In this document: positions 44,144 through 50,255 of the stretch, one piece after another
How the letters are laid out: the number at the start of each line of letters is the position of its first letter
How positions within the stretch are numbered: position 1 is the first letter of the stretch
Assembly (NCBI RefSeq): GCF_003233725.1
Contig: NZ_QKQV01000003.1
Coordinates: 124,001-188,000 of the forward strand
Origin: Mesonia sp. K7
GTDB taxonomy: Bacteria > Bacteroidota > Bacteroidia > Flavobacteriales > Flavobacteriaceae
Direction of reading: 5' to 3'
Length of the DNA: 64,000 nucleotides
Position numbers and translations under genes: made by a program
The notes under the pieces: generated by a model
The model's input: the letters and a program-made list of their open reading frames with translations, nothing else
Database searches by the model: none
What the model was told of the DNA's origin: nothing

Positions 44144-44481
44144 GCCAGTTTTGGGTTTTTAGGAGCCATTAGCTCTTGTAAGGTCTCAACAAAGCGTGTG
44201 AGTTCTTCAACTTTTATGACCGATTCTTTTTCTCCTTTTTCGGTCAGCTTATAATATTTTCTGAGGCGATTATCTACTTTTTGCATCTCGACTTCGAGCA
44301 TTCCCGAACCTTCTAATTTATGTAAAGCAGGATATAAAGCCCCTTCGGTAATCGTGAGCTCACCTTTGGTAAGCTCTTTTACTTTTTGAGTGATTTCGTA
44401 ACCATACATTTTGTCACCTTTGGCAAGTAGCTGCAAAATGATGGTTTGTAAACTTCCTTTGTATAAATTGTTGTTGCTCAA
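44140..44481 (-). CDS. PadR family transcriptional regulator
   Basis: A 113-residue winged-helix regulator with the PadR pattern: LQTIILQLLAKGDKMYGYEI at the start, TEGALYPALHKLEGSGML as recognition region and RLRKYYKLTEKG in the wing. A C-terminal helix would form the dimer. It is the first gene of the module and probably represses its own operon in response to a ligand or envelope signal. Two inverted repeats upstream are candidate operators. Confidence 0.92.
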   Translation of the reverse strand: MSNNNLYKGSLQTIILQLLAKGDKMYGYEITQKVKELTKGELTITEGALYPALHKLEGSGMLEVEMQKVDNRLRKYYKLTEKGEKESVIKVEELTRFVETLQELMAPKNPKLA

Positions 44482-44520
44482 GGCTATTTTTTTTTAATTT
44501 TCTCTCTGTTTTCGATATAA

Positions 44521-44541
44521 TTTTTTCACTTAGTGAAAAAA
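44521..44541. promoter_or_regulatory. Candidate PadR operator (perfect inverted repeat)
   Basis: Ten-base arms TTTTTTCACT and AGTGAAAAAA surround a single central T. It lies 40-60 bases upstream of the PadR ATG. The T run could also suggest a terminator, but no gene ends here on either strand, so an operator is preferred. Confidence 0.45.
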
Positions 44542-44595
44542 CCACTCAAACTGACGAGAATTTCTTATCAACTGTTCAAAGATATAAATTTTAGT

Positions 44596-44616
44596 ATACC
44601 TAAAATGCTTAGGTAT
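44596..44616. promoter_or_regulatory. Second inverted repeat in the PadR-reductase intergenic region
   Basis: ATACCTAA (44596-44603) and TTAGGTAT (44609-44616) are exact reverse complements with a five-base gap. Overlapping TTAGTATACCTAA (44591-44603) is also nearly symmetric. The site sits between the divergent PadR and reductase genes and may bind a regulator of either. Confidence 0.4.
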
Positions 44617-44656
44617 TAATTTTTCGGCATTTCTGTTAAAAATAAAAGCAAGTTTG

Positions 44657-44664
44657 TACTTTTG
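44657..44664 (+). promoter_or_regulatory. -7 element for the reductase gene
   Basis: TACTTTTG matches TAnnTTTG exactly and ends 16 bases before the ATG at 44681, giving a leader of about ten bases. Confidence 0.5.
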
Positions 44665-44680
44665 CCAAAATTTTTGATTG

Positions 44681-45733
44681 ATGAAGAATTTTCATTCGCT
44701 AACGGTAAAAGAAATCATTAGAGAAACCTCAAAAGCCGTGAGTTTGGTTTTTGATGTCCCCCATAACTTGGCTGATATTTTTGCTTTTGAGCCAGGACAA
44801 TACATTACCATCAAAAAAGATTTCGACGGAAAAGAATTACGCCGTTCGTATTCTATTTGTTCTACGCCAGAAAGCAACCAGCTCAAAGTCACTGTAAAGG
44901 AAGTACATAACGGAACTTTCTCGCGTTTTGCCAACAGAGAACTTCAAGTGGGCGATGTGTTGGATGTTTTTCCGCCGGAAGGAAAATTTGTTTACGAGCC
45001 CAACCGTAATGGAAAACAAAACTACTATGCGGCCTTCGCTGCCGGCAGCGGAATTACACCGATTATGTCGATTTTAAAATCCGCGTTAGCGAAAGAAGAA
45101 AATAGTAAATTTGTCTTGGTGTACGGTAACAAATCACCTGAAGAAACTATTTTCTACAAAGAATTAAGCGATTTGGTCTTAAAATACCAAGACCGGTTTT
45201 ATTTGATTTATTCTTTTAGCCAGGCACAAGACCAAGATTCTTTTTTTGGTAGAATAGAGCGTAACACAGTCAATTACATCCTTAAAAACAAGTTTAAAGG
45301 ACATCACTTTGAGAAGTTCTTCTTATGTGGCCCAGAAACTCTCATTGATACCGTAAGCGAAGTATTACAAGAAAACAATATCGATAAACAAGATGTATTG
45401 TTCGAACTTTTCTCAAGCACCGAAACTGGTGAGGTAGATGCCAAGCTTGACGGAAAAACACAAGTTACTGTTACGGTTGACGACGAAGAGTTTAGTTTTG
45501 AAATGGATCAAAAGCACACCATTCTCGATGCGATTTTAGAAAAAGATATCGATGCGCCTTATTCTTGTCAAGGCGGTATTTGCAGTAGTTGTATTGCTAG
45601 AATTGTGGAGGGAAAAGCCGAAATGGCAAAAAACCAAATCTTAACGGATGATGAAATCGAAGAAGGTTTAACGCTTACTTGCCAAGCTCATCCTACGACA
45701 GCCACTATCAAAGTAGATTTTGATGATGTGTAA
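44681..45733 (+). CDS. Ferredoxin reductase-like protein, FAD plus C-terminal [2Fe-2S] domain (PaaE type)
   Basis: A 350-residue electron-transfer protein. FAD binds at LRRSYSICSTPE, and the NAD(P) part has FAAGSGITPIMSIL. The C-terminal plant-type ferredoxin domain holds the cluster cysteines in YSCQGGICSSCIARI and LTCQAHP. It moves electrons from NAD(P)H to a partner oxygenase or desaturase; the PaaE subunit of phenylacetyl-CoA epoxidase has the same layout, but no paa genes are here. TTG at 44678 precedes the ATG; ATG at 44681 is preferred. Confidence 0.88.
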   Translation: MKNFHSLTVKEIIRETSKAVSLVFDVPHNLADIFAFEPGQYITIKKDFDGKELRRSYSICSTPESNQLKVTVKEVHNGTFSRFANRELQVGDVLDVFPPEGKFVYEPNRNGKQNYYAAFAAGSGITPIMSILKSALAKEENSKFVLVYGNKSPEETIFYKELSDLVLKYQDRFYLIYSFSQAQDQDSFFGRIERNTVNYILKNKFKGHHFEKFFLCGPETLIDTVSEVLQENNIDKQDVLFELFSSTETGEVDAKLDGKTQVTVTVDDEEFSFEMDQKHTILDAILEKDIDAPYSCQGGICSSCIARIVEGKAEMAKNQILTDDEIEEGLTLTCQAHPTTATIKVDFDDV

Positions 45734-45742
45734 GTAAGACAG

Positions 45743-45922
45743 CTAAACTTGTTTTTGCTTTAGAAATTTGTGGTATACAAACAACCCGAACCAAACTAAT
45801 TCTGCCAAGACAAAGAAATAGTTTAAGGCTAAGTTTTCGCTGTTATAGCTAAACATAAAAATAGCAACTGCGAAAAGAATTAGGGCGTTGATGAGGTATT
45901 TCCAATTGGTTTTGTAAAACAT
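45743..45922 (-). CDS. Small (59 aa) membrane protein
   Basis: A short reading frame starts with ATG at 45922. It has a basic start MFYKTNWKYL, a hydrophobic helix (about 11-24), the segment SYNSENLALN and a second helix (about 34-50), ending in a basic tail HKFLKQKQV. The positive charges at both ends and two helices are those of real small membrane proteins. It converges with the reductase gene nine bases away. The function is unknown. Confidence 0.65.
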   Translation of the reverse strand: MFYKTNWKYLINALILFAVAIFMFSYNSENLALNYFFVLAELVWFGLFVYHKFLKQKQV

Positions 45923-45974
45923 CTTTTTTATTTTTTTGTTTATCCGTCATTATGCTTTTATATATAATAATGAG

Positions 45975-45995
45975 AACCTGAAACAAGTTCAGGTT
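45975..45995. repeat. REP-like palindrome after the GT9 gene
   Basis: AACCTGAA and TTCAGGTT frame the loop ACAAG. The wider context (GAGAACCTGAAACAAG then TTCAGGTTGACG) resembles, from memory, a short palindromic repeat scattered in many bacterial genomes. It follows the minus-strand glycosyltransferase stop by 13 bases, so a terminator role is possible, but no clear T run follows. Confidence 0.5.
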
Positions 45996-46008
45996 GACGA
46001 AATATTGT

Positions 46009-47046
46009 TCAACCCAAAATATCTTCTACTTTCTCTATTATCGCTTCTGGTGAAATGCTTCGCATCGCATTTTCGTATCCTTCTACTTTTTTGTTACCGT
46101 AGATAGAAGTGGGTAATAACGGATATTTTTTAAGATCTGGCAAAATTTGTTGGTCTTTTGTTTGACCAAATGGTGCAAAGCCTGCATACGGATGTGTGTT
46201 TCCCCAAACCGTAATCACCGGAACTTGATACATTGCTGCCAAATGACCGTTTCCGCTATCCATCGAGAGCATCAGGTCGAGGTTGGCAATGGTATGCAAC
46301 TCATCCTTAAAACGGACTTTCCCCGCTAAGGAAACTACATTTTTAAATTTATTTTCCCAAGCCGCCAATTGTTGCTCTTCGGTTTTTCCACCACCAAAAA
46401 GTAACATTTGGTAGTTGCCTTTTTCCGACAAGCTTTTTATCACTTTTTCCATCAAATCTAATGGGTAAGACTTGGTTGGGTGTGCTGCAAAAGGAGCAAT
46501 TCCTATCCATTTTCTGGAATCTGATTTTAGCAAAACCTTTACGCTTTTGGGCACACTTGGTTTGGTTTGAATGATTTTTTGAGGTAAATCAACTGGAAAT
46601 CCTAATTTTTCAAACACCTCAGCATAACGTTGGTGGGTTGTTTTTATAGGGCGAATGGTTTTAGGTGAAAGCCTTGTCAATACTTTTTTTTCGGCTCGCC
46701 CTTTATCAATTACTGCCGATTTTATCTGCATAAAAAAGAAAAAAAAGCGTAAGATTTTTGAGCGTAGCACATTGTGTAAATCCGCTACAGCGGAAATCTC
46801 TAAATTTCTAATTTCTTTAGCCAATCGCCATAATCCAAAAAGTCCTTTGTGTTTACCATTAACCTCAGCTTCCAGAACTTCTACTTGTGGTAAGTCCTGA
46901 AAAATTGTTTTGAAAAACGGCTTGGTCAAAACGGTGATTTTTACTTCGGGATATTGTTGCAAAAACCGTTGCAAGACAGGAATCGTCATCGCGACATCAC
47001 CCATCGCCGAAAGCCGAATGACCAATATGTGTTTTGGTGGTTTCAA
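46009..47046 (-). CDS. Glycosyltransferase family 9 (heptosyltransferase-like)
   Basis: A 345-residue GT9 enzyme with the start HILVIRLSAMGDVAMTIPVL and the sugar-nucleotide-binding half carrying MSMDSGNGHLAAMYQVPVI and WGNTHPYAGF. It should transfer heptose or a related sugar to lipopolysaccharide core at the inner membrane. In flavobacteria it usually follows a DUF4254 gene; here about 415 bases with an inserted repeat element separate the two. Confidence 0.9.
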   Translation of the reverse strand: MKPPKHILVIRLSAMGDVAMTIPVLQRFLQQYPEVKITVLTKPFFKTIFQDLPQVEVLEAEVNGKHKGLFGLWRLAKEIRNLEISAVADLHNVLRSKILRFFFFFMQIKSAVIDKGRAEKKVLTRLSPKTIRPIKTTHQRYAEVFEKLGFPVDLPQKIIQTKPSVPKSVKVLLKSDSRKWIGIAPFAAHPTKSYPLDLMEKVIKSLSEKGNYQMLLFGGGKTEEQQLAAWENKFKNVVSLAGKVRFKDELHTIANLDLMLSMDSGNGHLAAMYQVPVITVWGNTHPYAGFAPFGQTKDQQILPDLKKYPLLPTSIYGNKKVEGYENAMRSISPEAIIEKVEDILG

Positions 47047-47060
47047 AAATTGATTGCTTT

Positions 47061-47090
47061 AAATTTACACACCCCTAAATCCTCTTTCTT
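47061..47090. repeat. Solo right-end remnant of the DUF559 element
   Basis: AAATTTACACACCCC then TAAATCCTCTTTCTT matches the right ends of the two complete elements for about 20 bases (ACACACCCCTAAATCCTCT), but the second hairpin arm is lost. It is just upstream of the GT9 ATG. The rest of 47047-47145 shows no gene. Confidence 0.6.
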
Positions 47091-47145
47091 CAACTAAACT
47101 CAGTACAGGCTTAACAGAAGGAACTTATAATGTTCTTTTATTACT

Positions 47146-47455
47146 TTCCCCTCTAAAAAGAGGGGAAGATTTTGAAGAATGTAATTCTGAAAAATCAGGG
47201 GTGTGTTTTATTCTCTTCAAAATTCGATATAAAGTTTTCTATTGCTAGAATAACAATCTGAAAGTCATAATTATGCATTTGCTTTCCTTTCAAAATATTC
47301 CATAATTTTATTTCTGATTTTGTGGCATTATTCCGTAATTTTCGAGCTAACTTTTTTAGTTTAGGGTTGTTATAGATTTTCATTTTGATAAGTTTACACA
47401 AGTGTATATTTCCTAATAACACACCCCTAAATCCCCTCTTTTTAGAGGGGACTTG
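47146..47455 (-). mobile_element. DUF559 element, internally deleted copy
   Basis: About 310 bases. The left end is a hairpin CCCCTCTAAAAAGAGGGG (47148-47165), a second stem-loop (47168-47196) and AGGGGTGTGTT. The right end reads AACACACCCCT (47418-47428) then the inverted counterpart CCCCTCTTTTTAGAGGGG (47433-47450). So the ends are inverted repeats that themselves contain palindromes. The interior holds a shortened DUF559 frame. It begins right after the DUF4254 stop on the minus strand and lies between DUF4254 and GT9. No target duplication could be recognised by eye. Confidence 0.7.
47195..47383 (-). pseudogene. DUF559 protein, in-frame deletion derivative
   Basis: A 62-codon frame starting MKIYNNPKLKKLARKLRNN. 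Its first 41 residues and last 20 align with the intact copy at 48163-48546, but about 65 codons between YDFQ and AIENFI are missing without a frame change. The lost part contains the VDF and ECDG catalytic segments, so it cannot be an active nuclease. The upstream ATG at 47422 would add 13 residues, as in the intact copy. Confidence 0.75.
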
Positions 47456-47461
47456 TTAGGT

Positions 47462-48070
47462 TTATTTCTTCCCGCGTAAAACAGGATTCAGTTCGTCGTC
47501 GTTGTACATTTTCATCTGCTTGTAGACCTTCATATACTTATCGCCGTTTTCGATATCTTGAAGCAATTGGTCGATAGCGCTCGACAAATCTTTACGTTGT
47601 TCTATAAGCACATTTAGCTTTTGCTGGCATGTTTGTTTGTGCATTTCCGAAGCATCTGGACGCGTAGCTTCTTCCTCCATATGGTAAACCTTTAAGGCTA
47701 AAATAGAAAGCCTATCAATTCCCCAAGCTGGACTTTCGGTATTGATGGTCGCATCTGCTTTGGGTTGTACGTCTTTGTATTTTTCCAGAAAATAACTATC
47801 GATGTATTCTACCATATCGGTACGGTCTTGGTTAGACGCATCGATTTGTCTTTTGAGCTTTAAAGCGGAAACCGGATCGATTTGCGGATCGCGAATAATG
47901 TCTTCATAATGCCATTGTACCGTATCTATCCAACATTTTCTGTACAATAAATGCTCGATGAGTTGTGATTTTTCGTCATACGGATTTTCAAACGGCTGAT
48001 CTACCGTATTGATCACATGGTATCTGTCTATGGCTTCTTGAAATATCTTATTGGCTTTTTCTGTAAACAT
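47462..48070 (-). CDS. DUF4254 domain protein
   Basis: A 202-residue protein matching DUF4254 by pattern and context: IIRDPQIDPVSALKLKRQID and DSYFLEKYKDV, followed in many Bacteroidota by a GT9 glycosyltransferase. It has no signal peptide, so it is cytosolic, and is mostly helical and charged. It probably helps lipopolysaccharide core assembly, but the activity is unknown. DUF559 elements flank it on both sides. Confidence 0.85.
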   Translation of the reverse strand: MFTEKANKIFQEAIDRYHVINTVDQPFENPYDEKSQLIEHLLYRKCWIDTVQWHYEDIIRDPQIDPVSALKLKRQIDASNQDRTDMVEYIDSYFLEKYKDVQPKADATINTESPAWGIDRLSILALKVYHMEEEATRPDASEMHKQTCQQKLNVLIEQRKDLSSAIDQLLQDIENGDKYMKVYKQMKMYNDDELNPVLRGKK

Positions 48071-48115
48071 GGTTTTTTATTTTTGATTAAAAAGTGGATG
48101 TTTAATTTTCTTGAC

Positions 48116-48617
48116 ATCCCCTCTAAAAAGAGGGGAAGATTTGAAGCGTTTTACGCTTCAAATCAGGGTTGTGTTTTATTATTCTCTCCAAAAGTAAGAA
48201 TATAATCTTCAATGGCTCTTACTACGTTGTTTATATCATTCATTATTTCATAATCTGAAAAACGTAACACATTGATTCCTAATTTATTTAAGTGCTTCAT
48301 CTTTAACTGGTCTTTTTTCCAAACCTCAAGTAATTGATGTGAATACCCATCGCACTCTATGGCTAAAGTCAATTTATTACAGAAGAAATCAACAATATAA
48401 TTGTCAATTGGTTTTTGACGATGAAAATCATACCCATACATCTTTTTGCCTTTTAACAATTTCCATAACTTGATTTCAGATTTTGTTGCGTTGTTACGTA
48501 ATTGCCTCGCAAGTTCCTTTAGTTTAGGATTGTAATAAATTTTCATATTGATGAATTTACACAAGTATAAATTTCCTAATAACACACCCCTAAATCCTCT
48601 CTTATTAGAGGGGACTT
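48116..48617 (-). mobile_element. DUF559 element, full-length copy
   Basis: About 500 bases. The left end has CCCCTCTAAAAAGAGGGG (48118-48135), a perfect 11-base-pair stem-loop (48138-48164) and AGGGTTGTGTTTTATT. The right end has AACACACCCCT (48581-48591) and a second stem (48595-48614) in which one C-to-T change is kept as a G-U pair. The ends correspond to those of the copy at 47146-47455, inverted to one another. It carries an intact DUF559 gene and sits between DUF4254 and the DNA methyltransferase gene. Confidence 0.7.
48163..48546 (-). CDS. DUF559 protein (Vsr-like PD-(D/E)XK nuclease)
   Basis: A 127-residue protein from ATG 48546. It has the DUF559 order: KSEIKLWKLLKG (conserved Glu), YDFHRQKPIDNYIVDFFC (Asp in VDF), LAIECDGYSH (Glu-x-Asp) and INVLRFSDYEIMND at the end. 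The fold is that of very-short-patch-repair nucleases, so it should cut or nick DNA; the real target is unknown. The frame is open to 48585, but the copies agree best from this ATG. The stop codon reaches the second hairpin of the element. Confidence 0.85.
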   Translation of the reverse strand: MKIYYNPKLKELARQLRNNATKSEIKLWKLLKGKKMYGYDFHRQKPIDNYIVDFFCNKLTLAIECDGYSHQLLEVWKKDQLKMKHLNKLGINVLRFSDYEIMNDINNVVRAIEDYILTFGENNKTQP

Positions 48618-48624
48618 GAGTTTT

Positions 48625-49623
48625 TTATTTTTCTAAAATATGTAAATATTCTTCTGTGCTCGATGCCTTATGGTTTCTATTGTTGGTTTTATCTGCTTTA
48701 AAACGTTGGTATTTTTTGGTTTCCAACTGGTATTTTCCAAATTTTTCAAATATAGCTCTAATTTGCGCAACACTCAATAAACCTTCGTTATTATAGCTTA
48801 AAAAAATGTATTTGAATTGTGCGTTTTTAATGAGTTCCTCCAATTCTTCGGCGACTTTTCCCTTTTGGCAATACGCCGATTTATAATAATTCCGTAACCC
48901 TGTTTTACCTTTCGGAATAAAATTGTCATACTCCGCTATTGTATTAAGCAAGTGATAATTGGCTCCATATTGCCGTGCGTTGTAAGGCGGATCGAGGTAC
49001 AACACATCTCCTTCTATTTTTTGAATGAGCTGGTTGCTGTCTTGGTTAAAAACCTGGTGTTCGTTTTTAGTAATTTCAAAGTTTGCAGGCTCAATGACAA
49101 TAGGCTTTTCAGCGGATTTCTTTAATTTTTTAAGAAATGCGCCATACACCGAAGCCGTATTGGCCACTTTATCGGCACTTTCTAGCAGCGAAGCCAGCAA
49201 AAAATAATATTCATTTTCTGAAATTTCACCTTTCTTTTTCCAAGTTGCGATGGTTTGGCGACAAGCATCTATTTTTTGTGCATTTTCTTCTGAAAAATAA
49301 AGCCGATTAGCCTGCCCGTTTTCACCATAATTTTCAGCAATAAATCCTTTTTTATCGGAAAGTGAATTCAGTTTTTCGATAAAAAAAGCTGCTTTCGCTA
49401 TAGGCAAATGGTTGCCGATATAGTTCTTTAGTAAAACATAGCTGTACAACTCTACATCATTGGCGATTACTTGTTTTACTTCGGGTTTAAATGTGCGACC
49501 CACTATTCCGGTACCCGCAAATAAATCACAAAAAACCACTTCAGAAAGTGGTGTGGTTATGGTTTGGGTAATGTTGTTTTTTATCCAACCCGAAAGTTTG
49601 TTTTTAGAGCCTATATAATTCAT
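48625..49623 (-). CDS. D12-class adenine-specific DNA methyltransferase
   Basis: A 332-residue N6-adenine methyltransferase. NYIGSKNKL at the start, the SAM motif CDLFAGTGIVG (about 31-41) and the catalytic LYLDPPYNARQYG are the marks of the D12 (Dam-like) class. Its ATG overlaps the stop of the upstream gene (ATGA), which encodes a possible restriction endonuclease, so the pair may be a type II restriction-modification system. The recognition sequence cannot be read. An orphan methyltransferase is the alternative. Confidence 0.9.
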   Translation of the reverse strand: MNYIGSKNKLSGWIKNNITQTITTPLSEVVFCDLFAGTGIVGRTFKPEVKQVIANDVELYSYVLLKNYIGNHLPIAKAAFFIEKLNSLSDKKGFIAENYGENGQANRLYFSEENAQKIDACRQTIATWKKKGEISENEYYFLLASLLESADKVANTASVYGAFLKKLKKSAEKPIVIEPANFEITKNEHQVFNQDSNQLIQKIEGDVLYLDPPYNARQYGANYHLLNTIAEYDNFIPKGKTGLRNYYKSAYCQKGKVAEELEELIKNAQFKYIFLSYNNEGLLSVAQIRAIFEKFGKYQLETKKYQRFKADKTNNRNHKASSTEEYLHILEK

Positions 49624-50255
49624 CTAACCGCCCAAATGATATCCGCGAAAGCGTGATTTTCTTTAAAGTTTAATTTTGTTAACCGAGCAGCGTCAAAGGT
49701 AAACACATAATTTTTAATACGGGTAGAAAGCCATTTGATTTCTGCTTTGAGTTTCCAATGTTGTTGGTCTTGTTGGTAAACCACTAGAAAAAGTCGGTTT
49801 TTGAGGTGTTTTCTACCTTGTTGACTCTGGTTCTGGTATAACCAATGCAAGAGTTCGCATGGGTTTTGCTGAGCTTCTGATAGACTTTTGGGATATCTTT
49901 TTGGAAAAACTGATGTTTTATGATCAAACGAAATGTTTTCGATATAAAAATCGCAGGTTTTACTTTTTGTATTTTCTACAGGTCTTACATTTTCACAAGA
50001 CGTAAAAATCTGTTCGATCGCTTTGGCACTCCAGAAATTATACCACCGATTCGCCGCATACTGAAAAAGTTGGTCTTTATCTACTTTTATCTTTATAGAA
50101 GCGTTTTCTATTTGGTGACACAAGTCCTTCCAGGTTTGGGTTTTGTAAATAAAGTTGGTGTGTTTGTCCCAAGCGTTGTTCTGTTTTCGCATCCAGCGGT
50201 AAGGAAATTGGTGGCGTTTTTTGAGTTCGGTTTCTATTTGTTCTAGGCTTACCAA
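49620..50255 (-). CDS. Probable restriction endonuclease (PD-(D/E)XK-like)
   Basis: A 211-residue protein of unnamed family. A possible nuclease core is visible: Glu81 in SAKAIEQIF, Asp102 in KTCDFYIEN and Asp111-His-Lys113 in SFDHKTSVFPK, the E...D...(D/E)xK order of many type II enzymes. Aromatic RWYNFWSAK precedes it. The gene is translationally coupled to the D12 methyltransferase, as expected for a restriction-modification pair, and overlaps the end of the DUF6427 gene by seven bases. The nuclease role is inference from motif plus neighbour. Confidence 0.65.
   Translation of the reverse strand: MVSLEQIETELKKRHQFPYRWMRKQNNAWDKHTNFIYKTQTWKDLCHQIENASIKIKVDKDQLFQYAANRWYNFWSAKAIEQIFTSCENVRPVENTKSKTCDFYIENISFDHKTSVFPKRYPKSLSEAQQNPCELLHWLYQNQSQQGRKHLKNRLFLVVYQQDQQHWKLKAEIKWLSTRIKNYVFTFDAARLTKLNFKENHAFADIIWAVR

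Noticed and set aside
44521-44541. Inverted repeat as a transcription terminator
   Set aside because: No gene ends near it on either strand; both flanking genes start there.
47195-47422. 75-residue frame as a functional DUF559 nuclease
   Set aside because: It lacks the VDF and ECDG catalytic segments present in the intact copy; it is a deletion derivative.
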